The notes under the pieces: generated by a model
Seen by the model: only the letters and a program-made list of their open reading frames with translations
The model's database searches: none
Told to the model about the DNA's origin: nothing
DNA from: a virus
Direction: 5' to 3' (one strand)
IMG/VR virus record: IMGVR_UViG_3300005253_000238
Location: 1-21,181 of that record
DNA length: 21,181 bases
Shown: piece after piece, positions 12,464 through 19,929 of the stretch
Position numbering within the stretch: position 1 is the stretch's first letter
Layout: the number at the start of each line of letters is the position of its first letter
Program-made: the position numbers and the translations under genes

Positions 12464-13198
12464 TTACACACCCCTCCCATGTCCCCACAAAACGACGTGA
12501 AGTTGAGGCAAGACACCCACGTCTTGGAAGTCCGGATCCGCAACAACGCGGTCAGCCAGCCTCCTATACCTCTCCAGAAGGGTGCCACAGTCGTCGGTCA
12601 ACAGCGTGAGCGCAGAGAGGTACTTCTCAACGTTACGAGGGTACTGGCTGAAGATCCTACGCGCGAAGTCGTAGTCGTCATCCCGACTGGGGTCGACGAC
12701 GATCTTGCAGATGAGCCGCCTCGACGGGTACATTGGGTTCATCATCGCCTCCATGAACTGCATGAAGCGGATGACATCACACTCCCCAGCGCTCGGCGGC
12801 TTCGGCGACACCGTGACGGTTGTGCAGCCGAGCAGCCATGGTCGGAACACAGTACCCTGCGTCTCGACGTGAGTCGTGTACCGACTGCTCCTCAGGAGCT
12901 TAACGAGGCCCCCAAGCTCATACAACGCGGGGTTCCCACCAGTCAACGTGACGTGCTTGCACCCCTCCGCAGCCATCAGGTCGACGATGTCGAAGACCTC
13001 CTGCGCGTCGAGGAACTGCCACTCCGATCTGTTCTTGGGATCGACCGCGTACAGACTATCGCACCACCTACACCAACCACCACCAGCACCATCACAGTAG
13101 GCGAACCGGATGAACATCGTCTTCTGGCCAGCGAGTGCTCCCTCACCCTGTAGTGTAGGCCCGAAGATCTCAGCCACCGACAACTTAGACTGCGTCAT
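12464..13198 (-). CDS. queE: 7-carboxy-7-deazaguanine synthase QueE (radical SAM)
   Basis: 244 aa. QueE rearranges carboxy-tetrahydropterin to 7-carboxy-7-deazaguanine with a 4Fe-4S cluster and SAM. FGPTLQGEG (12-20), HVTLTGGNPALY, VETQGT and TVSPKPPSAGE are family hallmarks. The cluster cysteines are C35, C43, C46: a CX7CX2C spacing instead of the more usual CX3CX2C. The gene overlaps the upstream PTPS-like gene by 14 nt, which points to translational coupling; the ribosome-binding site is weak. The longer frame upstream is an artefact inside the neighbour. Confidence 0.93.
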   Translation of the reverse strand: MTQSKLSVAEIFGPTLQGEGALAGQKTMFIRFAYCDGAGGGWCRWCDSLYAVDPKNRSEWQFLDAQEVFDIVDLMAAEGCKHVTLTGGNPALYELGGLVKLLRSSRYTTHVETQGTVFRPWLLGCTTVTVSPKPPSAGECDVIRFMQFMEAMMNPMYPSRRLICKIVVDPSRDDDYDFARRIFSQYPRNVEKYLSALTLLTDDCGTLLERYRRLADRVVADPDFQDVGVLPQLHVVLWGHGRGV

Positions 13199-13553
13199 CG
13201 TTGTACCAGATCCCCTCGGACTCGTGGTCTTCGGCAACAGAACAGCTGGCCACACTGTAGCCAAACTCGACGAGCATCTTCCCCATCGTACGCGCCATCT
13301 CCTCGCACGACATCGAGACGCCAACACGTGGGTGCAGCAGCCCGTTGAACGGCGCACCTGGATGCGCAAGGACGGCTCGCATTCGGTCCTGCAGCATGAA
13401 GAACTCGACCTCGCGGTCGGCACCGTCCACGCGCAACTCAGCACTGAACGTGAACATATGGCGATGCAGGTTCCCGAGGAAGCTCTTCTCCTCCCCCGCT
13501 GCAGGCCAGTAGTGGTAGCCAGGTACTTCGATCTGCGTCCGTACTGTTAGCAT
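13185..13553 (-). CDS. PTPS-fold protein, QueD paralogue lacking the catalytic Cys
   Basis: 122 aa. YHYWP (H14) and LGNLHRHMFTF (H30, H32) keep the three zinc histidines of the 6-pyruvoyl-tetrahydropterin synthase fold. The later segments VEFFMLQDRMRAVL, FNGLLHP, SCEEMARTMG and EDHESEGIWY follow the QueD order. The residue four before the first His of the HRH motif is Leu26, where QueD has the catalytic Cys. So it either does other pterin chemistry, acts structurally, or serves the modified base. It has a strong site AGGAGG before the ATG and is first of the operon, overlapping queE by 14 nt. Confidence 0.66.
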   Translation of the reverse strand: MLTVRTQIEVPGYHYWPAAGEEKSFLGNLHRHMFTFSAELRVDGADREVEFFMLQDRMRAVLAHPGAPFNGLLHPRVGVSMSCEEMARTMGKMLVEFGYSVASCSVAEDHESEGIWYNDDAV

Positions 13554-13591
13554 GGCGTCCTCCTCTACCCTCCTCGGGTTCCGGGCTACAA

Positions 13592-13644
13592 GATCCGGGT
13601 TTCGGATTCCGGGTTTCGGATTCCGGGTTTCGGATTCCGGGTCT
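13592..13644. repeat. 14-bp tandem repeat, about 3.8 units
   Basis: On the plus strand the unit GGATTCCGGGTTTC occurs at 13604-13617 and 13618-13631. It is followed by a near-complete unit (13632-13644) and preceded by a partial one (13592-13603). It lies within the 5' leader, about 40-90 nt before the PTPS-like start. Each unit contains a CCGG core. Confidence 0.9.
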
Positions 13645-13651
13645 CAACCGT

Positions 13652-13732
13652 GGCTCTTGGATTCCGGATTTCAGCCGCGGAGCTCAGAATCCGGAATTTG
13701 AAAACCGGAATCTGGCGCAGTCACCTTAAATC
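13652..13732 (-). repeat. 81-nt dispersed repeat, copy A
   Basis: The minus strand begins GATTTAAGGTGACTGC and ends in AATCCAAGAGCC. It aligns without gaps to copy B (21101-21181). The blocks CTGAGC-N-CCGCGGCTG and AAATCCGGAATCCAA are the same in both. It precedes the deazaguanine precursor operon. Probably a shared promoter or regulatory leader. Confidence 0.85.
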
Positions 13733-13803
13733 CGCAGCTAAATTCCGTCGTATTCTGGGGTAGTAACCTCAATCCTTGAGAGTCCTGGATTAAGGATCCC
13801 ACC

Positions 13804-14751
13804 TTAGAGCCCTGCTTCGTTTAGGTACCGCACGACTCCAGCTTTCACATCTTTGTCGATTCCCTCCGACACCTCGGCAAGAAGGTCATCGATCGATGTG
13901 GAGCTGCCACGCTGGAGCGCGTGGACGAGCTCTCGTGCGTAGGCCTTCAGGTCGCCATCCTCAGCCGCCTCCTCGCCCTCGACCGTGATGAACACATCGT
14001 CGGCCGGCAGGACGCTCTGAAGCTCGTGGCGCGTCACTGTGCCCGTCTCGACATCGTACATCGCAACAGCCACCGTCCGTGTACGGTTCGACTCGGTACG
14101 CGCCACACGGCCAACGGCTCCGAAGTTCACGTAGGTGCACAAATCGACCTTGTAGGTACCATGGTCGTCATGGATGTGACCGTAGAAGCAGAAGTCAGCG
14201 GTCGGGGGGATCTTGTCGGCGTTAATGTGGTCGAACGGAGGATCCAGCCCAGGTGGCAAGATCGGTCCGTGCGCCACCTTGATCATCACTTCCACGCCGT
14301 CCGCAATGCCCGCTGGATCCCGCAGCCCAAAGTGCTTGGGGTCGGTGGTGTCCGAGTAGTGCGCGGCTTCGAGGTAAGCCCTCTTGCCCTGCACCTTCAC
14401 TATCACACCAGCCTCGGACAGCAGCTCGATCGCGCCTGCCTGCAGCAACACCCCAATCGGCTGCTTGGGAAGACTCGCTACACCGGCCTCACTCAGGTCG
14501 TGGTTGCCCAGGACAGTGAAGATGCGGCCTGGCCAACCGTCGAACAGATCGAGTATGCGTTGGACCAACGCGTGCGAGACGAACGACGGACGTTTAGTGT
14601 GGAAGAGATCGCCTGTGATTACTGTGACGTCGTTCGGCCCGACGAGCGACCGACACTCCTCGAGCTTGGCCATGATCTGATCAGCGTAGCCCACGACGCG
14701 CCCAAGTGGCGGTCGGTCAGCGACGTGCGGGTCGTTGATGAAGAGGATCAC
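13804..14751 (-). CDS. sbcD: SbcD/Mre11-like nuclease subunit
   Basis: 315 aa. It should be the nuclease partner of the Rad50/SbcC-like ATPase encoded just upstream, processing DNA ends and hairpins. Phosphoesterase motifs in order: NDPHVAD (D7, H9), TGDLFH (D48), GNHDLS (N83, H84, D85), VAHGP (H161), YGHIH (H192, H194). The GTG start overlaps the resolvase stop (GTGA) and has GAGG 6 nt before it; the reading frame extends 14 codons further but without a better start. The last gene of the recombination operon. Confidence 0.88.
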   Translation of the reverse strand: MILFINDPHVADRPPLGRVVGYADQIMAKLEECRSLVGPNDVTVITGDLFHTKRPSFVSHALVQRILDLFDGWPGRIFTVLGNHDLSEAGVASLPKQPIGVLLQAGAIELLSEAGVIVKVQGKRAYLEAAHYSDTTDPKHFGLRDPAGIADGVEVMIKVAHGPILPPGLDPPFDHINADKIPPTADFCFYGHIHDDHGTYKVDLCTYVNFGAVGRVARTESNRTRTVAVAMYDVETGTVTRHELQSVLPADDVFITVEGEEAAEDGDLKAYARELVHALQRGSSTSIDDLLAEVSEGIDKDVKAGVVRYLNEAGL

Positions 14752-15236
14752 TCTGCGCCTCGCAGGTTCTGCCGAGCGAAGGCCGCGATGCACGCGGCGT
14801 CGTAGACGTCCTGCTCCTCAGGGAGGTCGGTGATGCCGCCGGGGATGAGCACATAACGCGTCGCCCACTCCCTGATCTGCGGCTTCTCGGCTCTACCGTT
14901 CCCCACCGTCTGCTTCTTCCAAGTGCTCACATTCACTGGCACAACGAGGTGGCCAGCCCGCATAGCCTCGACCATGACACAACCGACGACGTACCCGACG
15001 ATAAGCGAAGACCGGAAGCTCCGGCCCATCGGCGCCTCCTCGACGTACACGAGCGCCGGCTCCTGCTGCTCGAAGAAGAGACGCGCAGCATCCGCAAGCT
15101 CGTGCATGCGAGTCTGCCACGGTGCTGACTTCTTCGACACCCACGCGTACTGGTACGAGGCGTGGTCGTCAGCCAATGTCACGAAGGCCAGGCACTTCGT
15201 TGACACGTCGACTCCTACCACTACACGTCCGCTCAT
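14748..15236 (-). CDS. RuvC-like Holliday-junction resolvase
   Basis: 162 aa, normal for RuvC. The RNase H-like fold is read from GVDVSTKCLAFV (D10), ALVYVEEAP (E66/E67) and EEQDVYDAACIAAF (D143, D146), the expected acidic catalytic residues. VNVSTWKKQTVGNG (101-114) resembles the RuvC DNA-binding segment. It would cut four-way junctions or branched replication intermediates. Start and stop overlap both neighbours (ATGA with the ATPase fragment, GTGA with the nuclease). Confidence 0.82.
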   Translation of the reverse strand: MSGRVVVGVDVSTKCLAFVTLADDHASYQYAWVSKKSAPWQTRMHELADAARLFFEQQEPALVYVEEAPMGRSFRSSLIVGYVVGCVMVEAMRAGHLVVPVNVSTWKKQTVGNGRAEKPQIREWATRYVLIPGGITDLPEEQDVYDAACIAAFARQNLRGAE

Positions 15237-15880
15237 AGCACGTCCCGCCTCCCCTTTACCTTCTCATAGTGAGACACCCCACGCACCTGTTTTACCTCGT
15301 ACACGACGTCAGCCGCGTCGGTGTACGCAGGGTCGTGGGTCGTGAGGACGAACTGCACACCGGTCTCGTCACACAGCTGGCGAAGCAGGCCGGCAAGCGC
15401 TGGAACGTACTCCACACTGACATGCGCAAAGGCCTCGTCGAGAACGAGGACCTTACGCAGTGGCGGCTGTGCAGCCAGCACTATGGCTAGTCGTAGCAGG
15501 AAGTCCACTAGGTTCACGAGCGTGCCGCCCTTCGCCTCCATGATGTCCATCTCGAGACCGTTCTGCTCCAGCTGGAACTCGAGTGAGGGCGTCCCTCCAC
15601 GCTGCTTGCTTCGGATCACGAGCTGAGTCGGCTCACCGAGCACAAGCGTTAGTCCACGAGAGACCATTGACGTGAGCGCCCCTTCGAAGCCTTTGCGCCA
15701 CGCTGTCTCCATCGCAGTCAGCACAGTACCGACCTCTTCGAGGAGCTTCTGCCGCTCCTCCAAATCAGCGACGCTCGCCGAGAGCGCCGTCACCTCGTCC
15801 TTGGCGCGATCGGCGTAACCCGTTATCTCGGCAGCCCGACGCTGGGTAGCCTTCACTGCCCTGGTCGTTGTGTCGTTCAC
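15233..15880 (-). CDS. Rad50/SbcC-like ATPase, C-terminal half
   Basis: 215 aa. It holds the second half of an SMC/Rad50 ATPase: a coiled-coil entry (about 8-50), the signature region EAKGGTLVNLVDFLLRLA (115-132), Walker B VLVLDEAF (144-151, D148 and E149) and the switch histidine in LTTHDP (H182). It lacks Walker A, which is in the gene two upstream. The GTG start shares GTGA with the upstream stop. Must assemble with the N-terminal piece to hydrolyse ATP, and with the SbcD-like nuclease downstream. Confidence 0.85.
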   Translation of the reverse strand: MNDTTTRAVKATQRRAAEITGYADRAKDEVTALSASVADLEERQKLLEEVGTVLTAMETAWRKGFEGALTSMVSRGLTLVLGEPTQLVIRSKQRGGTPSLEFQLEQNGLEMDIMEAKGGTLVNLVDFLLRLAIVLAAQPPLRKVLVLDEAFAHVSVEYVPALAGLLRQLCDETGVQFVLTTHDPAYTDAADVVYEVKQVRGVSHYEKVKGRRDVL

Positions 15881-16113
15881 GGAAGCAACGCCTCCAATGC
15901 GCCAAGCCGCTCCTCCGTCTTCTGCTGAAGCACTCTGAGCTGAGGCTCCCAAGGCTGATCAGGATCGAAGCCAAGCTCGATGAGCGTAAACTCCGCAGCA
16001 GCTGCTTCCTTCTCGATGTGCTCGCGCTCAGCCTCAGCGCGCACTAGACCATCACGGAGGCTGGCAGCGCGCTTCTGCAACGCTGCGAACTGCTCAGTGG
16101 TTAGCTCAGCCAT
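15877..16113 (-). CDS. small coiled-coil protein between the two Rad50 halves
   Basis: 78 aa beginning MAELTTEQFAALQKRAA. Residues 5-45 and 58-76 are heptad-like helices around a short GFDPDQPW break. Its place matches the part of Rad50 just after the zinc hook. It may be a third fragment of the split coiled coil or a separate subunit. ATG 16113 overlaps the N-terminal piece by 8 nt, and its stop overlaps the C-terminal piece by GTGA. Confidence 0.7.
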   Translation of the reverse strand: MAELTTEQFAALQKRAASLRDGLVRAEAEREHIEKEAAAAEFTLIELGFDPDQPWEPQLRVLQQKTEERLGALEALLP

Positions 16114-17038
16114 CGTACTCCTTCTCGGGGTGCAGCTCTGAGCCGCATAATGGGCAAACGTCGACCGCAGCAAGTGCGGCTTCTACGCCATGGAGGTCGG
16201 TAGTGCGTCGAGCCTTCAGCTCGGCCGTACCCTCCAACTGCCCACGGTAGTTCGTTAGCCGACTGTACGCCTTATACCCATCCGACAGTCGCGCTACCAA
16301 CGTAGCAAGCTCATCGATGTCACTGCGGTCAGGCAGAGGCTTCATGGCACGCGACTGCACAATCGTCTCCACAGCCACCGATGCTTGCTCGCTATCCTTC
16401 TCTAAAGCGCAGACCTCGTCGTACACGGCCGTGACTTGCCGCGCGTTTCCCTGTGCCCGCTCCGCGTCAGCTGATGTGGTCTCACACGCTTCTTCAGCCC
16501 TCTCGAGTGATGAACACCGTTCCTTCAGATCACTGTTCACGCGCTTCAGGTCACGTGCCGCCTTGGTCTGAGCCTGCACGATGACATCGAGCCGCGTGAG
16601 CTTAGCGATGACGCGCGCTGCCTTGCTCGGCGACTCGGCCAAGAGGAACGGCGCATCGAACTGTGCGTGCACTTGTGGGAACGCGAACGTCAGCGCCTCG
16701 ACCTCCAGACGTCGGATCCCCAACGCCGTCTGGACCTCCTCAGGCACGTGCTTGGCCAGCTTCGTCAGCTCCTGGCCATCGACAAGGTAGCTGGCCGTTG
16801 CCTTCTCCTTCACCCAAGCGACGGTGTGGCCATCATCCGTCTCCGCGATGACCACTGAACGCGTCTGCCCGTGACGGATGAAGTCTGTGCCCGTACGGTT
16901 CAGCGCCAAGGCCTTGAGCGCGCGTACAGCAGCTGTCTTGCCAGCATTACCAGGACCAACGATCACGGTAAGTGGCCCCAAATCGAGGTCAGCTTCCCTG
17001 ATGCTCTGGAAGTCGCGGATACTCAGCGAGGTGATCAA
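16106..17038 (-). CDS. Rad50/SbcC-like ATPase, N-terminal half with zinc hook
   Basis: 310 aa. Starts like Rad50/RecF family members (SLSIRDFQSIREADLDLG) with Walker A GPGNAGKT (28-35). A coiled coil of about 100 residues follows, and the protein ends with CPLC (295-298), the CxxC zinc hook that joins two Rad50 coils. Walker B and signature are absent and are found in the gene at 15233-15880. The start codon is TTG, overlapping the upstream stop (TTGA). Confidence 0.87.
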   Translation of the reverse strand: MITSLSIRDFQSIREADLDLGPLTVIVGPGNAGKTAAVRALKALALNRTGTDFIRHGQTRSVVIAETDDGHTVAWVKEKATASYLVDGQELTKLAKHVPEEVQTALGIRRLEVEALTFAFPQVHAQFDAPFLLAESPSKAARVIAKLTRLDVIVQAQTKAARDLKRVNSDLKERCSSLERAEEACETTSADAERAQGNARQVTAVYDEVCALEKDSEQASVAVETIVQSRAMKPLPDRSDIDELATLVARLSDGYKAYSRLTNYRGQLEGTAELKARRTTDLHGVEAALAAVDVCPLCGSELHPEKEYDG

Positions 17039-17175
17039 ACGCGTCTCACTTGGGAGGCTACCTCAATCAGCGCAAGGAGGCGCCGACGCCAATCCTTGCC
17101 CCCTCCCATCGCGCGGCTGACTTCCCGCTCGAACTTTGCCGCGCTAGCGTAGCGCTCGTCCTTTGCCTTACTCAT
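17035..17175 (-). CDS. 46-aa basic hypothetical protein
   Basis: Begins MSKAKDERYASAAKFEREV and ends LIEVASQVRRV. Supported as a gene by an 8-nt overlap with the RecA stop, a TTGA overlap with the Rad50-like start, and AGGGAGA before its ATG. Charged helical character; no known motif. Its position between recombinase and Rad50-like ATPase suggests an accessory role, without direct evidence. Confidence 0.58.
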   Translation of the reverse strand: MSKAKDERYASAAKFEREVSRAMGGGKDWRRRLLALIEVASQVRRV

Positions 17176-18289
17176 CGCCGTCTCCCTCTTCGTCGTCTTC
17201 GTCGGTAGCTTGCCCCTTCGAGGGGATAACAAGCCGCTCACGCATCACCTCTTCGAGCCGACCATTGACCGCCTCGCGAATGTTGTCAGGCACCTCGCTA
17301 GCGCGAAACGTCTCGCCTTCGTACTCGAGCCAACCACCACGCTTCTTGATGATGCCAAGCTCCCGCGCCATCATCAACCGACTCGCCTCGTCGTCGATGC
17401 CGTAGTTGTAATCGATGATGAGCTCCGCTTCGCGGAACGGTGGCGCGACCTTGTTCTTCGTGACCTTGGCCTTGCACACGATCCCCGACGACTGGTTCTT
17501 CTTCCCGACGGTCCCAGTCTGGACTGTCTCGATTCGCACCGTGGCATGGAAGCCAAGAGGCTTCGCAGCCATCGACGTGGTCTGCGGCCCACCGAAGCCG
17601 AAGTTGCCAATGACCTCCTTGGTCTGGTTCACGAACACAAGCGCGATGCGCTCGTGCGCGACCAGCTTCACCAGCTTGCGGAGCCCTTTCGAGATCCTAC
17701 GAGCATGAATCCCCGGTGCGACGTCCTCGAACGAGCCCTCGAGCTCATCCTTCGTCGGCGTGCCAGCAACCGAGTCCCACACGATCGTGGTGAGGATATC
17801 CTCATCGTCCTCACGCACGCTGTTGATGATAGCCTCAACGGTCTCCAACACGCCCTCGACGTGCTCGGGGTGCACGATGACGATGGGGAGCATGTCCGAA
17901 TCCTCGGGCATCGTGTCTTCGTCGTAGAGTCCCATCCGCGCCGCGCGCTCACTATCGAACGCGTACTCAGCATCAAGGTACACAGTGAGACCACCGCGTC
18001 GTTGGCACTCGGCCATGATGTGCGTGACAACGGTCGTCTTGCCCGACCCCTCCTTGCCTTGAACCAGCGTCAGACGGCCACAAGGAACGCCTGGACGACC
18101 AATCGCAAGATCAAGTGGAAACGACTGCGTGCTAATCCAGTCGCTAACGAGGCTCTCGCGCTCGGACCCGCGAGTGGTCGCCACGCCGACGCCGTAACGG
18201 TCTTGGAGAACGCGCGCGATGGTGTCGCTCGCGCGTTCTCCCTCTGCCTTGGTCTTCTTCCTACGAGCCATGGCTACTTGGCGGCTCAC
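17168..18289 (-). CDS. RecA-family recombinase
   Basis: 373 aa from GTG 18289, which overlaps the upstream stop (GTGA); an inner ATG six codons later (MARRKKTK) is the alternative. Walker A GKEGSGKTT (78-86), VYLDAEYAFDSE (103-114), Walker B TTIVWDSVAG, and a loop VNQTKEVIGNFGFGG match RecA/UvsX. The C-terminus is a very acidic tail (DEDDEEGDGDE) as in RecA. It would form filaments on single-stranded DNA and drive strand exchange for recombination-dependent replication and repair. Lies between the SSB and the Rad50/Mre11 genes. Confidence 0.93.
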   Translation of the reverse strand: MSRQVAMARRKKTKAEGERASDTIARVLQDRYGVGVATTRGSERESLVSDWISTQSFPLDLAIGRPGVPCGRLTLVQGKEGSGKTTVVTHIMAECQRRGGLTVYLDAEYAFDSERAARMGLYDEDTMPEDSDMLPIVIVHPEHVEGVLETVEAIINSVREDDEDILTTIVWDSVAGTPTKDELEGSFEDVAPGIHARRISKGLRKLVKLVAHERIALVFVNQTKEVIGNFGFGGPQTTSMAAKPLGFHATVRIETVQTGTVGKKNQSSGIVCKAKVTKNKVAPPFREAELIIDYNYGIDDEASRLMMARELGIIKKRGGWLEYEGETFRASEVPDNIREAVNGRLEEVMRERLVIPSKGQATDEDDEEGDGDE

Positions 18290-19251
18290 CGACCGCCAGC
18301 CTTCTTCCTGCTCGCCAACACCTCACCCACGACCTCCGACGCGCCTCTTCGGCTCGAAGTACGTCGGGTGCTGAGTGGCCGCCCTGGTCTCTCCCTCTTC
18401 GGTTCGTCACTTGCCCCCGCGCGACGCCTTGACGACCTCCGACGCGGGGCCTCTTCGTCCGGCTCTCCTCCACCCTCGTCCGGATCCTCATCCGGATCCT
18501 CAGCCGCCTTCTCTTCTTCCTCGTCCTCCTCGCGGACGGTTGTGCGCGTCGCGGCTCGGCGCCTGCGAGGAGCCTCCTCGTCCTCTTCGTCCGGCAGCTC
18601 ATCTTCGGCGCCCTCATAGAGCTCCATCATCTCGTCGTCGTCCAAGAACGTGCGCACATTGCGCAGGTCCTTCAGCGCCTCCGAGTCCTCGTCGATCAGG
18701 GCGAGGATGTCGTTGTCCAGTCCGGATGGCTTCCGACGCGCTCGGATCGAGTACCTCGTCTTCTTGCCGGTGCCTTCCTTCTCAACGACCAAGTCGTAGC
18801 CTTCGTCCGTGTCGCTAACGTCACCGTAGTCGGGGTCGCCCATGTACTTGAGAATCTGGTCGTAGACCTGGCGACCAAACTCCCACACCATGATCCCCTT
18901 GTCGACGTCATTCGGGTTGATCACGTTCGCGAAGAACCGGATCTTCACCTGGACGTCACGCGCCTCGGCCTCATTTCGCTTGTCGCCAGACAGCGCGAGC
19001 TCCTCAGCTCGGGAACACAACCAGCAGCTGTCCTCAACGTTGAACGCGATCGGGCACGAGACTGAACGCCCACCCACCCAGTGGTTGCCGCCCCTGACGA
19101 TGACGCGTCCTTCGGCGTCGTCGTGTGGCGGTAGAAGACGAATGTGGGACTTGCCAGCCGGCGGCGTAAAGAACGACGCTCCGTCCCCACGCTCCTCCTG
19201 GTCCTTCTCGTAGTCGGTGAGCATGGCATCCAGATCAGCTTTTCCTACCAT
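18286..19251 (-). CDS. gp32-like single-stranded DNA-binding protein
   Basis: 321 aa. The N-terminal FFTPPAGKSHIRLLPP and the zinc set H57, C66, C76, C79 match T4 gp32: the C-x9-C-x2-C spacing is the same. VKIRFFANVINPND, FGRQVYDQILKYM and a GYDLVVEKEGTGKKTRYS stretch complete the OB-type core (to about residue 170). From about 215 on, the chain is low complexity: acidic runs, then Arg/Ser-rich basic runs to the end. Classical SSB tails are acidic to the last residue, so the basic end is odd. Start ATG with AAGGAGG 9 nt upstream. Operates with the RecA-like protein downstream. Confidence 0.8.
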   Translation of the reverse strand: MVGKADLDAMLTDYEKDQEERGDGASFFTPPAGKSHIRLLPPHDDAEGRVIVRGGNHWVGGRSVSCPIAFNVEDSCWLCSRAEELALSGDKRNEAEARDVQVKIRFFANVINPNDVDKGIMVWEFGRQVYDQILKYMGDPDYGDVSDTDEGYDLVVEKEGTGKKTRYSIRARRKPSGLDNDILALIDEDSEALKDLRNVRTFLDDDEMMELYEGAEDELPDEEDEEAPRRRRAATRTTVREEDEEEEKAAEDPDEDPDEGGGEPDEEAPRRRSSRRRAGASDEPKRERPGRPLSTRRTSSRRGASEVVGEVLASRKKAGGR

Positions 19252-19270
19252 GATGATTGTCCTCCTTGGT

Positions 19271-19468
19271 TCACTTACTGTCTTCCCTTACTCCGTCTGC
19301 CTCAGGTTCTGGCTCTTCCCTCTTAGGCTCAGACTCAATACGCACATAACCACGACACGAGCACAGGCCCTTTCCGAGCCGCGCATTGCACGGTGCCCTA
19401 CCCTTACGACCCATCTTCGGGTAGTGGCAATCCATATTGTGACCGCACGTATTACAGTAGCGAGGCAT
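19271..19468 (-). CDS. small zinc-ribbon-like protein
   Basis: 65 aa. CNTCGHNMDCHYP near the start and PCNARLGKGLCSCRG further on give six cysteines plus histidines for one or two zinc sites. The end is a charged Pro/Glu tail. The ATG overlaps the upstream stop (TAATG). It lies directly before the SSB gene, so a single-stranded DNA or protein-bridging role is possible; nothing more specific can be said. Confidence 0.65.
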   Translation of the reverse strand: MPRYCNTCGHNMDCHYPKMGRKGRAPCNARLGKGLCSCRGYVRIESEPKREEPEPEADGVREDSK

Positions 19469-19929
19469 TACTCTTCAGCCTTCTGCGACTGGCGCGAACC
19501 GTAGGCTAGCGCGTTGAGCATGTCTTTACGATGACGGAAGGCCTCACGGAGACCGGTAAGGATCGCTGCGCGACGCGCGAGCTCCATGTACTCTTCAGCC
19601 ATCTCGAGCACGTGTTCGTCCGTCGTCACACACTCGTCGACCGCAGCCTCAGTCATACGATCGGCTCGTCCTTTGCCCTCGTTCTCCGCGTGGAGCTCCT
19701 TACCAATCACAGCACGGAGGGCAGCAAGACTCTGCTTCGCTCGGCCGGCTTCGTAGTCCGCCTGCGCGGCGAGCACCGCGACCCAGGCAAACGACCCAGG
19801 CTGGTTACGAAGATCCTCGCCAACGTCGACGGGATCGATTCGCAGATCAAGCATCAACTCGGCGATGTCGATCACATAGGTCTCGTCGAGGACGTTGATC
19901 TCGAACGTGTCGTTGAAGGTCCGACCCAT
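19468..19929 (-). CDS. hypothetical protein, possible UvsY-like mediator
   Basis: 153 aa. After a short beta-like N-terminus (FEINVLDETYVIDIAEL) it is helical: SFAWVAVLAAQADYEAGRAK, a polar middle with VTTDEHVLEMAEEY, and AILTGLREAFRHRKDMLNAL. The layout (Trp-containing helix, Lys/Arg helix, then an EAF-x2-R-x2-ML helix) is that of small phage recombination mediators such as UvsY, and its neighbours are SSB and RecA. Sequence identity to UvsY is not evident, so this is a context-based suggestion. Confidence 0.55.
   Translation of the reverse strand: MGRTFNDTFEINVLDETYVIDIAELMLDLRIDPVDVGEDLRNQPGSFAWVAVLAAQADYEAGRAKQSLAALRAVIGKELHAENEGKGRADRMTEAAVDECVTTDEHVLEMAEEYMELARRAAILTGLREAFRHRKDMLNALAYGSRQSQKAEE

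Larger units (their letters stand above)
13554..13803. other. 250-nt repeat-rich intergenic region between sbcD-like and PTPS-like genes
   Basis: No gene found. It holds, in transcription order on the minus strand: an 8-bp hairpin CTTAATCC/GGATTGAG after the nuclease stop, the 81-nt block shared with the region upstream of dpdA, and the 14-bp tandem repeats just before the PTPS-like gene. I see no TTGACC/TATGAT promoter, so the deazaguanine operon either uses a different promoter class or is read from upstream. Confidence 0.7.

Noticed and set aside
13554-13803. CRISPR array or preQ1 riboswitch in the intergenic repeats
   Set aside because: The repeats are 14 bp in tandem without spacers, and the conserved preQ1 aptamer core with its A-rich tail is not present in either 81-nt copy.
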